From contig CACYKA010000009.1 in assembly GCA_902774795.1 (NCBI GenBank), forward strand, positions 1 through 64,000: a stretch of DNA of 64,000 nt, given 5' to 3'. The notes beneath the pieces were generated by a model. The model had not been told where the DNA came from and ran no database searches. It saw only the letters and a list, made by a program, of their open reading frames with translations. Of this stretch, positions 15,657 to 24,099 are shown in pieces. Every line of letters starts with the position of its first letter. The stretch's first letter is position 1. The DNA is from an uncultured Prevotellaceae bacterium (GTDB lineage: Bacteria; Bacteroidota; Bacteroidia; Bacteroidales; Bacteroidaceae). The position numbers and the translations under genes were made by a program.

Positions 15657-18014
15657 ATGAATTATAAAATCTTAACCCTTCTGCTTGCTGTCATCGCACT
15701 GACAGGGCAGGCAAAGACTATTGTGTGGGAACAGCCCACTACCGAGTTCGGAAACAGCTATGGAGACGGGTACTTCAATCTGGCCCTTGACGTGACTAAG
15801 GTCGAGTTGAAAGACAATGAGACGGTGGTGTATATCACCGCACAGCAGCGGTCGGACTATCCAGACTTTAGCTTTCAGTTTGCAGGTGATACCTACTTGA
15901 AAGTGGGGGAAACGCGTTATACTATCGTCTCTGCCGACGGCATAGAACTCAACAAGTTTGTACAGACAAATAAGGACGGAAAACGCGATATGGCGTTCCA
16001 CTTTCCTGCACTGCCTCGTGGCACCACGTCATTCGACTTTATCGAGGGCGACGGCCAGGGGGCTTTTCAGATTAAGGGCATCAAGCCCGTCGAGGAACGC
16101 TGGAAGCAACTCTTTCCCTCTTACTGGCGTGATGATAAGATGGGCGACTGGAAGATAGCTTTCTTTGAAGACTGCGCCATCTACGACTGCAAGTTTTGGA
16201 ACTACAAGGAGTGCAATGTGAATTCCAAGTCGGGTGGGGCAGAGATAGTAATGACCAATGGCAATGATGAACTGAAAGTCTCTGTCAGCAAGGACAAGAA
16301 AGGAATCCGTACCATTCAGGTTGGCAATCAGAAAGCCAAATACTCCATGATTACCAGCCGCTTCTTGCCCGACTATCCTACAAAGGACACACGCACAGAT
16401 TTCGTCAACAACGGCTACAAGACAGACACCATTACCGTCGTTGGCTGGATAAAGGACATGCCGGAACGTTTCAAGAAAGAGAATACCTTTAGTTTCGGCT
16501 TTGATAACCTATTCACCGACGACCAAGAGGAAGTTATTGCCGACCTTGACGAGCAGGGACGCTTCACCGTGAAGATTCCAATTCTGAACAGTACTGAGTT
16601 TTTCTGCGACTGGAGCCGCTGCTTTCTCCGCACGATGCTAGAGCCGGGCAAGACCTACTTCCTGCTCTACGACTTCAAGGAGGGTCGCCGCTATTTCATG
16701 GGCGATGACTGCCGGTTGCAGAACGAACTCTACAAGTATCCGCTCGACTGGAAGTCCATACGTATGGAGGATGGCGACAAGGATTTCAACAGGTATATCA
16801 CTTCCGTCGATAGCCTCATAAAGGCACAATATGCCTATATCGACGACCTCTGCAAGGAGCATCCTACGCTCTCCACCCGCTTCAATATATTTAGGAAAGG
16901 TAACACACTGATGCAGCAGGCATGCGACTTTGGACAGTCTCGCTTCAGAGGTCCTAAATATGAATTCCCTGACAATGCCCGCAAGTATGCCTACGATACT
17001 TTCTGGACAAAGATCGAACAACCTTATACCCTGCATCGTGATCTCAGCGGCTTCCTTCGCGACTATCTGGATGATGCTTCCTATACGTGTGGGAACAATT
17101 TCTCATGGAGTATTATGGATCACGTTGCCGAATATGCATCTAACGATGAGGAACTGGCATTGCTCAGCAAGTGGAAGAATTGGGCTGAGGAGGCTAATGC
17201 CCGTATAGATGCAGCCGGGACTCAGGAGGAAAAACAGCGCATAGCAGAACAGGTCAATGCAGAGCAGGCCGACATGATTAAGGCGGTCGAAAAAATACTC
17301 AATGGTCCGAAAGGCACCAAGATAGTCAGTGGCCAGGCTCTCATCGCACGTATGAAGAGCCACATGCAGATGCTCGACTCCCTGAATGCTGATCCGCTTA
17401 TCAAGGATATTTGGCTCTCGCAAATGGTATGTAATGAGATAGACCATAGGCGCACATCGTTGCTCCCGGAGGTGTTGGACACACTGAGGGCTTTATGCAG
17501 CAGTTCCTATGGCGTAGAGATAGCAGAGAAACAAAACGAACGCTATCTCGCCATCGAGAACCGTGAGTTCGACAAGTTGGTCATAAAGTCTTCCGATAAC
17601 CTCAAGGACCTCAGCGAGGGTGAGGCTCTGCTGAAGAAAATCATGGAGCCGCTCAAGGGCAAGTTTGTGCTTTTGGATGTCTGGGGTACATGGTGCGGAC
17701 CTTGCAAGGAAGCCCTCAAGCACTCCACTGAGGAATATGCCCGTCTGAAAGACTATGACATCCAGTACCTGTACCTCGCCAACCGCAGTCCTATGGATTC
17801 ATGGGAGAATATCATCAAGGAGTATAATGTCAGCGGTGACAATGTGGCTCACTACAATCTGCCCGAGGAGCAGCAGAGTGCCATAGAGCGTTATCTGAAT
17901 GTCAGGGCATTCCCTACCTATAAGATCTTCGACCGCAATGGCAATCTTCTCGACTTGGACGTAGATGCCCGCGACTTCGATAGGCTCGCCAGTCTGCTCG
18001 AACAGATGAAGTAG
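15657..18014 (+). CDS. Large secreted protein with C-terminal TlpA/thioredoxin domain
   Basis: 785 residues. The N terminus MNYKILTLLLAVIALTGQAK is a signal peptide whose ATGAATTAT start lies in a 7-base repeat run. Residues 20-270 are beta-rich and unassigned. Residues 270-400 resemble a DUF4369-like domain, followed by a helical region rich in Glu/Lys. Residues 650-785 are the thioredoxin fold with the active site DVWGTWCGPCKEALKHS and the cis-Pro segment VRAFPTYKIFDRNG. It should be a periplasmic thiol-disulphide reductase or isomerase. It is the last gene of the ECF operon. Confidence 0.85.
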   Translation: MNYKILTLLLAVIALTGQAKTIVWEQPTTEFGNSYGDGYFNLALDVTKVELKDNETVVYITAQQRSDYPDFSFQFAGDTYLKVGETRYTIVSADGIELNKFVQTNKDGKRDMAFHFPALPRGTTSFDFIEGDGQGAFQIKGIKPVEERWKQLFPSYWRDDKMGDWKIAFFEDCAIYDCKFWNYKECNVNSKSGGAEIVMTNGNDELKVSVSKDKKGIRTIQVGNQKAKYSMITSRFLPDYPTKDTRTDFVNNGYKTDTITVVGWIKDMPERFKKENTFSFGFDNLFTDDQEEVIADLDEQGRFTVKIPILNSTEFFCDWSRCFLRTMLEPGKTYFLLYDFKEGRRYFMGDDCRLQNELYKYPLDWKSIRMEDGDKDFNRYITSVDSLIKAQYAYIDDLCKEHPTLSTRFNIFRKGNTLMQQACDFGQSRFRGPKYEFPDNARKYAYDTFWTKIEQPYTLHRDLSGFLRDYLDDASYTCGNNFSWSIMDHVAEYASNDEELALLSKWKNWAEEANARIDAAGTQEEKQRIAEQVNAEQADMIKAVEKILNGPKGTKIVSGQALIARMKSHMQMLDSLNADPLIKDIWLSQMVCNEIDHRRTSLLPEVLDTLRALCSSSYGVEIAEKQNERYLAIENREFDKLVIKSSDNLKDLSEGEALLKKIMEPLKGKFVLLDVWGTWCGPCKEALKHSTEEYARLKDYDIQYLYLANRSPMDSWENIIKEYNVSGDNVAHYNLPEEQQSAIERYLNVRAFPTYKIFDRNGNLLDLDVDARDFDRLASLLEQMK

Positions 18015-18040
18015 GTAAAGTTTAAAGGTTAGAGTTTAAA

Positions 18041-18136
18041 GACAGCGAAGGAAAAGTGAAAGAACTGTTCCCTGAAAGCAAATCAGCCTCAGACTACAAA
18101 TTCAGAACCAACTGGATAACCTTTTATAAAGAGTAA
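18041..18136 (+). pseudogene. Possible C-terminal gene remnant after the ECF operon
   Basis: An open frame with no usable start encodes DSEGKVKELFPESKSASDYKFRTNWITFYKE and then a stop; the residue choice looks protein-like. It sits between two 7-base repeat arrays (18020-18040 and 18147-18182). I cannot identify the parent protein, so it may also be chance. Confidence 0.35.
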
Positions 18137-18146
18137 AAAATAATAA

Positions 18147-18182
18147 TTATGAATTATGCATTATGAATTATAAATTATAAAA
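18147..18182. repeat. 7-base unit array (AATTATG / AATTATA)
   Basis: Repeated AATTATG, CATTATG and AATTATA units precede a terminator. Confidence 0.65.
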
Positions 18183-18193
18183 AGTCTGCGTAC

Positions 18194-18237
18194 AAAAAGA
18201 GCATCCAACCATTGACTTGGCTGGGTGCTCTTTTTTT
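18194..18237 (+). terminator. Rho-independent terminator after the ECF operon
   Basis: AGAGCATCCAACCA pairs with TGGCTGGGTGCTCT (two G-U or mismatch positions), followed by seven T. Confidence 0.85.
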
Positions 18238-18309
18238 ATGGGGTGGGGGAGTTTGTTGAACAAAACGGGCAGTTGGTTGAAAAAAATTGGCTGCTACCTT
18301 ATATTATTT

Positions 18310-18317
18310 TAATTTTG
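18310..18317 (+). promoter_or_regulatory. -7 box TAATTTTG for the beta-solenoid operon
   Basis: TAATTTTG fits TAnnTTTG and lies 43 bases before the ATG at 18360, directly after a terminator. Confidence 0.55.
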
Positions 18318-18359
18318 CAACCGGAAATCGATTCACAATTTATCTAACTATATAACAAT

Positions 18360-18743
18360 ATGAAAAAAAGTCTTTTATTCTTCATGGTATTGATGGGAGT
18401 GCTGACAGCGCAGGCTAAAAGCTACTCATATCTGACCTTCGAGACGACAGACGGAGCAAAGGTCTCCGTAAGTACAATCGGACTGAGCTTGAGTATCAGC
18501 GGTACGATGCTGACGGCAGGCTCGCAGACATTTACACTTTCCAATCTCAATAGGATGTACTTCTCTACGACGGATGAATCTACAACGACGGGAATCAAAA
18601 CAATTGACAGTTCGCAACTGTCAATGGACGAATCCGTCGAGGTCTATGACCTGCAAGGACACAAAGTGGAGAAGAGCCAGATGCGCAATGGGGCTTATAT
18701 CGTGAAAACAAAGAACGGAACTTTTAAAATCGCAGTAAAATGA
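18360..18743 (+). CDS. Small secreted protein with C-terminal sorting-like motif
   Basis: 127 residues with a signal peptide (MKKSLLFFMVLMGVLTAQAK). The middle (SGTMLTAGSQTFTLSNLNRMYFS) resembles a stretch near the N terminus of the next protein (LTIMGKTFTLSDIDAMTV), so the two share a small domain. The C terminus (VYDLQGHKVEKSQMRNGAYIVKTKNGTFKIAVK) has the VYDLxGxxV ... GxYIVK ... KIxVK pattern of Por/type IX secretion-like C-terminal domains. Its stop overlaps the next start as ATGA, so the pair is translationally coupled. Function unknown; probably surface-linked. Confidence 0.8.
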   Translation: MKKSLLFFMVLMGVLTAQAKSYSYLTFETTDGAKVSVSTIGLSLSISGTMLTAGSQTFTLSNLNRMYFSTTDESTTTGIKTIDSSQLSMDESVEVYDLQGHKVEKSQMRNGAYIVKTKNGTFKIAVK

Positions 18744-20701
18744 AAACTATGAAAACACTTAGGATAATAGCCTTACTGTGCATTATGCATTGTGCATTGT
18801 GCATTAATATTTCGGCCCAGACGCTGAACGTAAAGGTGGGTAACGTAACCTATCAGTTCCCTGCTGCACAGACGGGAGATATGACCTATAATGACGGTAC
18901 ATCGCTGACCATTATGGGCAAGACGTTTACATTGTCAGACATTGATGCGATGACGGTGGATGACAGCGAGGTGGAAGACAATATGGTCAATGTCGTTTAT
19001 GACGGCACAACGGCTAACATAATGATAGCTGGTAATGTGGCACAGTATGTTGAGGCTACTGCCAGCGATGCCCATGTAAGCATCAGCCAGACCAACACTG
19101 CGGCTGTTGACGATGACGAGATTACCTATGCCCTTAGCGGTACGACGACTGATGGCTCATTCACGCTGGGAGGCTCGTATAAATGCACAGTGTCATTGGC
19201 AGGCATCACGCTGACCAATCCCTCAGGTGCTGCCATCAATATCACCAATTCTAAGCGCATACAACTCAGTGCAAAGAAGAATACCGTGAATACGCTGACC
19301 GACGGCAGCGGCTCGCAGAAGGCCTGCATCTACTCAAAAGGACAACTCCAGATTCAGGGCAACGGTACACTGAACGTCGTGGGCAACTATAAGCATGGCA
19401 TCAAGTCGGCTTCGTACATTTCCATCAAGAACCTGACGCTGAACATCACCTCGGCTGTCAGCGACGGCATTAACTGCGAGGAGTTTTTCCAGATGAAGAG
19501 CGGCACTGTGACTATCAGCGGCGTAGGCGATGACGGCATACAGTGTGACCTGGGCGGCGATACCTCGACTGGTGAGACCACCGACCATGATGACGAAGAT
19601 TCTGGAAACGTCTATCTGGAGGGCGGCACGCTGAATATCACTGTGACAGCAGCTGCTGCCAAGGGCATCAAGGCCGATGGCGACCTGGTAATCAGTGGTG
19701 GCGACATCACCATCAAGACTACTGGCGGCGGTGCGTGGGACAGCGACGACCTGAAGACCAAGGCATCGAGTTGCCTCAGTGCCGATGGTAATACAGTCAT
19801 CAGCGGCGGTACTCTCAACCTGACCAGCACAGGAGCCGGCGGTAAGGGTATCAACGGCGACGGAACGCTGACAGCTACGGGCGGTACTACTGTCATCAAG
19901 ACCAGCGGCAATGCCGTTGTGGCATCGTCAAGCGGCACTATCTCTACAGTATCATCTTCTCAGCAGCTCGATCGCTACGACAGCGACTACAAGTCATCGC
20001 CTAAAGGCATCAAGATAGACGGTGCCATAACCATCAGCGACGATGCTGTAATAAGCGTCACCACGACAGGTGCTGGCGGTGAGGGCATCGAGAGCAAGAC
20101 AAACATTAACATCACTGGTGGACAGGTGACAGTGAATGCCAAAGATGATGCCATCAACTCATCGTATAGTGATGACACCAAGGGTACCAGTGGTGCAGGT
20201 GACCTAACCATCAGCGGCGGTTACGTCTATGCACGCTCTACTGGCAACGACGGCATCGACTCCAACGGCAACTGCTATATCAAGGGTGGTGTTGTCTATG
20301 CCATCGGTACATCGAGCCCGGAGGTGGCCATCGATGCCAACAGCGAGGAACAGAAGAAACTTTATGTCACAGGCGGTACTATCATCGCCATTGGTGGACT
20401 GGAGAGTGGTGCCAGCCTCACGCAGGCATGCTATTCGGCAAGCTCTTGGAGCAAGAATACTTGGTATGCTATGACTGTGGGCAGCGAGACCTTTGCCTTC
20501 CAGACACCATCCAGTGGCGGCAGTACTCTCGTTGTCAGCGGTGCCTCCAAGCCCACATTGAAGAGCGGTGTAACAGTAAGCAGTGGTACGAAGATTTTCG
20601 ACGGTGTAGGCTGTCCAGGTGCTGTTGTCAGCGGCGGTTCTAACGTCACCCTTTCGTCCTACTCTGGTGGTGGCGGCGGCGGATTCCCCGGCAGATGGTG
20701 A
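18740..20701 (+). CDS. Secreted beta-solenoid protein, carbohydrate-binding Cthe_2159-like (PF14262)
   Basis: 653 residues. After the signal peptide come many repeats of the form 'hydrophobic-x-G-G-xxx-I' (GGDITIKTTGGG, ISGGTLNLTSTGAGGKGING, ISGGYVYARSTGNDGIDSNGN) with conserved Asp/Asn, as in the Ca-dependent parallel beta-helix family Cthe_2159 that binds acidic polysaccharides. The C terminus is very Gly-rich (GGGGGGFPGRW). The signal-peptide codons CIMHCALCIN are encoded by four tandem 7-base units (18777-18807). It is coupled by ATGA overlap to the small gene before it. Confidence 0.82.
   Translation: MKTMKTLRIIALLCIMHCALCINISAQTLNVKVGNVTYQFPAAQTGDMTYNDGTSLTIMGKTFTLSDIDAMTVDDSEVEDNMVNVVYDGTTANIMIAGNVAQYVEATASDAHVSISQTNTAAVDDDEITYALSGTTTDGSFTLGGSYKCTVSLAGITLTNPSGAAINITNSKRIQLSAKKNTVNTLTDGSGSQKACIYSKGQLQIQGNGTLNVVGNYKHGIKSASYISIKNLTLNITSAVSDGINCEEFFQMKSGTVTISGVGDDGIQCDLGGDTSTGETTDHDDEDSGNVYLEGGTLNITVTAAAAKGIKADGDLVISGGDITIKTTGGGAWDSDDLKTKASSCLSADGNTVISGGTLNLTSTGAGGKGINGDGTLTATGGTTVIKTSGNAVVASSSGTISTVSSSQQLDRYDSDYKSSPKGIKIDGAITISDDAVISVTTTGAGGEGIESKTNINITGGQVTVNAKDDAINSSYSDDTKGTSGAGDLTISGGYVYARSTGNDGIDSNGNCYIKGGVVYAIGTSSPEVAIDANSEEQKKLYVTGGTIIAIGGLESGASLTQACYSASSWSKNTWYAMTVGSETFAFQTPSSGGSTLVVSGASKPTLKSGVTVSSGTKIFDGVGCPGAVVSGGSNVTLSSYSGGGGGGFPGRW
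18777..18807. repeat. 7-base unit array inside a signal-peptide coding region
   Basis: TGTGCAT, TATGCAT, TGTGCAT, TGTGCAT run in tandem; on the other strand these are AATGCAC/AATGCAT units. They encode most of the hydrophobic core of the signal peptide. Confidence 0.75.
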
Positions 20702-20708
20702 TGGGATG

Positions 20709-20760
20709 GTTTACGGTTTACAGTTTACGGTTTACAGTTTAAGTAGTTTAAGAGTTTAAA
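20709..20760. repeat. 7-base unit array (GTTTACG / GTTTACA)
   Basis: GTTTACG, GTTTACA, GTTTACG, GTTTACA, then GTTTAAG-type units fill the gap between the two beta-solenoid genes. Confidence 0.8.
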
Positions 20761-22503
20761 ATGAAAAGAATACAGATATTATCGGCATTTGCTGCTGTCC
20801 TCGTTGTGTTGACATGTTGCACTACGAATGACCTCCTCGATGACATTAGTGTGAGCGATCCTACAAGCAGTACTGGCAGCGATAGCGGTGCTACCACAAC
20901 GGCAACCAGCTCCACGTCCGACTCCAGCAGTGAATATGTGAACAGTGACCCTACGACGATTGACTTTTCCAACGACTTCATTGCAAACAACTTCACTGCA
21001 GCGGCAACCACAACCGTCACCTTCTCCGAATCAGGAGGTGCCACAGTAGATAATCCCCTCAGCGGCGACACATACAGCGTCAGCGGCAACTACGTGATAG
21101 TTACGCTCGCTTCAACAGGTACAATACTGAAGCTGACAGGTTCCGCAAGCAATGGTGCCATACTCATTACGAGCGAAAAGAAGTTTGCGCTAAACCTCTC
21201 CGACCTCACACTGAGCAATCCCAACGGCACAGCCATAAACATACAGAACGGCCATTGCTTCGTGGTGGTTGATGGTACGAACACACTGTCAGATGCATCA
21301 TCCAGCACATATACTGATGACTACAGCAGCACCGCCAAGGGCGTGATGCACAGCGAGGATAAGCTGCGCTTCTCTGGCAGCGGTTCACTTACCGTTAATG
21401 CCTATAACGCAACCGAGAAGCATGCCCTGTCAAGTGACGACTGGATAATGGTCAACGGACCTGCGATTACGGCGACAGCAGCATCAGGTGCCGGACATGG
21501 CATCAAGGTCAACGACGGCATCTACGTCTGCTCAGGCAATGTGACGGCCACTGCTGCCGGTAATGGCAAGAAGGGTGTCAACTCCGAGGCCTTCGTATAT
21601 GTTGCGGGTGGCACGCTGGCAGGCTCTGCTTCGGGTGGCTATACGTATGACTCTGACGAAAAAGACTATAAGGCCGCTGCAGGTATCAGCGCCGATGGTT
21701 ATGTTACTGTGACAAACGGTACGCTCACAGGCTCCTGCTCTGGTGCTGGCGGTAAGGGTATCAATAGCAATTTCGTTGTGAATATCAAGGGTGGCAGTGT
21801 TACTGCAACAGCTACGGGCAGCGATACGAACAATACCGTTGACAAAGCTCCGAAGGGTTTGAAGTGCGACGGCGATCTTATTGTCGAGGGTGGCACCGTT
21901 ACTGCCAAGTCATCTAATCACGAAGGTATGGAGACCAAGAGTACCATGACCGTTACAGGCGGTGTGGTGTGGTCATATTCCAAGGACGATGCCATCAACT
22001 CTGCAAGTACCATGACAATATCGGGAGGCTATGTAGGAGGTTATTCTTCGGGTAATGATGCCATCGACTCCAATGGCAATCTCTATATCAATGGCGGCAA
22101 TGTCTTTGCCTACAGTCAGGCCAGCGGTGCTGAGGTTGCTATTGATGCCAATACCGAGGGCGGTTATAAGCTCTATGTTCAGGGAGGTACGCTGGTGGCA
22201 TATCCGTCGCTTGAGAGAGGCTCATCGCTGACGCAGTCGTGCTACACCGGCTCGCTCAGCACGAGTACGTGGTATTCCTTTGGTAACAGCGGCACAGCCT
22301 ACGCCTTCAAGGTGCCCAAGTCAGGCACTTGGGTTGTATCTTCGCCGGCAGGCAGTCTGTATAGCGTTTCTAAGACCGGTGGAACAAGCATCTTTGGCGA
22401 TTATGGTTCCCTTGATGCAACCATCAGTAGCGGCACAGCCGTAAGTCTTTCAACCTATTCCGGAGGAACAAGCACTCCCGGCGGCGGCCCCGGCGGCTGG
22501 TAA
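20761..22503 (+). CDS. Beta-solenoid lipoprotein, carbohydrate-binding Cthe_2159-like
   Basis: 580 residues. The N terminus MKRIQILSAFAAVLVVLTCC carries a lipobox, so the protein is probably anchored on the outer membrane. A Thr/Ser-rich spacer precedes the beta-helix repeats (TVTNGTLTGSCSGAGGKGINSN, TVTGGVVWSYSKDDAINSAS, TISGGYVGGYSSGNDAIDSNGN), which closely follow those of the preceding protein; the two are paralogues. The tail is Gly/Pro-rich and ends GGGPGGW. Together with the two previous genes it forms a surface module likely to bind glycans. Confidence 0.82.
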   Translation: MKRIQILSAFAAVLVVLTCCTTNDLLDDISVSDPTSSTGSDSGATTTATSSTSDSSSEYVNSDPTTIDFSNDFIANNFTAAATTTVTFSESGGATVDNPLSGDTYSVSGNYVIVTLASTGTILKLTGSASNGAILITSEKKFALNLSDLTLSNPNGTAINIQNGHCFVVVDGTNTLSDASSSTYTDDYSSTAKGVMHSEDKLRFSGSGSLTVNAYNATEKHALSSDDWIMVNGPAITATAASGAGHGIKVNDGIYVCSGNVTATAAGNGKKGVNSEAFVYVAGGTLAGSASGGYTYDSDEKDYKAAAGISADGYVTVTNGTLTGSCSGAGGKGINSNFVVNIKGGSVTATATGSDTNNTVDKAPKGLKCDGDLIVEGGTVTAKSSNHEGMETKSTMTVTGGVVWSYSKDDAINSASTMTISGGYVGGYSSGNDAIDSNGNLYINGGNVFAYSQASGAEVAIDANTEGGYKLYVQGGTLVAYPSLERGSSLTQSCYTGSLSTSTWYSFGNSGTAYAFKVPKSGTWVVSSPAGSLYSVSKTGGTSIFGDYGSLDATISSGTAVSLSTYSGGTSTPGGGPGGW

Positions 22504-22623
22504 TGATATGCCTATCACGCTTTCCCTTTCGTCCTTCTTCGTCCAGTTCGATGCACTTCAGTGCAATGATCTTCCCTCATCCATCTTACATCTCCCGACA
22601 CAGCGTAGATAGGGATAAAAAAT

Positions 22624-22703
22624 GAACCTATGGTTCGTGGCCCGATTAAGCAGGTTTACTTGGCTCACGAAGCCAGTATAAATGCCTCACGAACCATAGG
22701 TTC
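22624..22703. repeat. MITE-like element with 16-base terminal inverted repeats, copy 1
   Basis: The ends GAACCTATGGTTCGTG (22624-22639) and its exact reverse complement (22688-22703) frame 48 bases. A second, diverged copy lies inverted at 46955-47034. There is no coding capacity. Confidence 0.8.
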
Positions 22704-22767
22704 CTTTCCTATAGATAATCTATTTGTAGTTCGCTATTGTAGCAATCTCCCCAAAACGCCCGTAAAG

Positions 22768-22797
22768 TAACAAGTAACAAAAGTAACAAAAGTAACA
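22768..22797. repeat. Short tandem repeat AAGTAAC(AA)
   Basis: Four units of AAGTAAC with 0-2 extra A bases follow one another in the convergent gap. Confidence 0.65.
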
Positions 22798-22867
22798 CTT
22801 TGTGCCACATTTTTTCTCTTTTAGTTATTGCTAAAAATTAGCAGTTTTTTTATTTCCTGCTAATAAC

Positions 22868-22898
22868 TTGCAGCATTGAAAAAACTGCCGTACCTTTG
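22868..22898 (+). promoter_or_regulatory. Promoter-like site in a convergent gap
   Basis: CTTG (22868-22871), 19 bases, then TACCTTTG (22891-22898). No gene starts downstream on this strand; the transcript would enter the tandem repeats and run antisense into the end of the metallopeptidase gene. Confidence 0.5.
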
Positions 22899-22944
22899 CA
22901 CTCAGAAAACATCAATTGTGGGTACAAATCCGGATTATAGCAAA

Positions 22945-23125
22945 GCTATGCTACCTTCAGTGATGATTCAGTGATCTTGCAGTGGAAATTTCACAAACAA
23001 ATAACTAAACGCTATGCTGCCTTCAGTGATGATTCAGTGAGGTTTCAGTGAAAGTTTACAAACAAATACTATACACTATGCTGCCTTCAGTGATGACTCA
23101 GTGAGGCTTCAGTAAAATTAGCAAT
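22945..23125 (+). repeat. Three tandem copies of a 65-base unit with phased TTCAGTGA boxes
   Basis: Units begin at 22945, 23011 and 23075. Each holds TTCAGTGA or a variant three times with an 11-base period, and each encodes the same tiny frame, MLPSVM(I/T)Q-stop. The third copy is shorter. No spacer-like variable sequence is present, so this is not a CRISPR array. The rest of the gap (22504-22620 and 22704-22767) shows nothing recognisable. Confidence 0.8.
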
Positions 23126-23161
23126 CATTTACCAGTATGTTTCGCTCGGCCCGCAGGGACT

Positions 23162-24049
23162 TTACAGTTCGGCGTCGGAGCACTGGAAGGTGGTGCCCTT
23201 CGAGATGTCACCGGTTTCGAGACCGAGCTTAAACCACTTCATGCGCTGCTTGGAGGTGCCGTGGTTGAATGACTCGGGAACAGCATAGCCACGAGCTTTC
23301 TTCTGCAGGTAGTCGTCACCGATGACTTGTGCGCAGTTGATGGCTTCCTCGATGTCGCCGTCCTCCAGCGAACCGAAACGTTTGTTGTCGTGATGTGCCC
23401 AAACACCGGCATAGAAATCGGCGAGCAGTTCCAAGCGTACACTGAGCTTGTTGGCTTCAGCCTGTGGGAGGTTTTCCATCTGCTGGTGGGCCTTCTCCAG
23501 AATGCCTGTCAGAAATTCTACGTGGTGACCAACCTCATGGGCAATGACGTAAGCATACGAAAAATCACCGTCGGCACCCAACTGTCTCTTCATTGTGGTA
23601 AAGAATGACAGGTCTATGTACAACTTCTGGTCGCCAGAGCAATAGAAGGGCCCCATAGCGGCAGAGCCCTGTCCGCAGGCGGTCTGCGTGCCGTCGGTAT
23701 AGAGCACCATAGTGGGAGGCTGATACTGCGCACCGTTCTGTTTGAAAATCTCCGTCCAAACATCCTCGGTACCAGCCAGAATCTGCGTCGAGAACTTGGC
23801 CAGTGCCTGTTCTTCCTCGGTAAACTCGCGCTGACCTTCGTTGACCTCCGTATTGGTGCCCGTCAGCGAGCCTAATCCACCGTTTTCACTCACCTGTTGT
23901 ACGACAGCATCAAGGGGATTGCCTCCCGACAGCCAGGCCACCAGGGCTACTACGATAATACCACCGATACCAAGACCGGCCTTTGCGCCACCGCGCATGC
24001 CACGGCGGTCTTCTACATTCGAGCTTTCGCGTCTTCCTTCTAATCTCAT
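23162..24049 (-). CDS. Neutral zinc metallopeptidase (YpfJ / PF04228 family)
   Basis: 295 residues. A short basic N terminus (MRLEGRRESSNVEDRRGMRGG) precedes one membrane helix (GIGGIIVVALVAWLSGG); the bulk should face the periplasm. The zinc site is HEVGHH (AYVIAHEVGHHVEFL) near residue 180, and the family signature GQGSAAMGPFYCSGDQKLYID precedes it. The length and order match the YpfJ-like family, whose physiological substrate is unclear. Its ATG lies 18 bases from a promoter that is part of the palindromic promoter repeat. The gene stands alone and converges on the beta-solenoid operon. Confidence 0.92.
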   Translation of the reverse strand: MRLEGRRESSNVEDRRGMRGGAKAGLGIGGIIVVALVAWLSGGNPLDAVVQQVSENGGLGSLTGTNTEVNEGQREFTEEEQALAKFSTQILAGTEDVWTEIFKQNGAQYQPPTMVLYTDGTQTACGQGSAAMGPFYCSGDQKLYIDLSFFTTMKRQLGADGDFSYAYVIAHEVGHHVEFLTGILEKAHQQMENLPQAEANKLSVRLELLADFYAGVWAHHDNKRFGSLEDGDIEEAINCAQVIGDDYLQKKARGYAVPESFNHGTSKQRMKWFKLGLETGDISKGTTFQCSDAEL

Positions 24050-24067
24050 AACTTATTCCTCCTGCTG

Positions 24068-24099
24068 CAAAGGTATGAATAAGTTATGAGAAATACAAA
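24068..24099 (-). promoter_or_regulatory. Bacteroides-type promoter for the zinc metallopeptidase
   Basis: On the minus strand TTTG (24096-24099), 20 bases, then TACCTTTG (24068-24075). GGAGGAATAAG just upstream of the ATG is one of the few Shine-Dalgarno-like sequences in the window. Confidence 0.75.

Noticed and set aside
22945..23125. Possible CRISPR array
   Set aside because: The three 65-base units follow each other directly with no variable spacers, and no cas gene is in the window.
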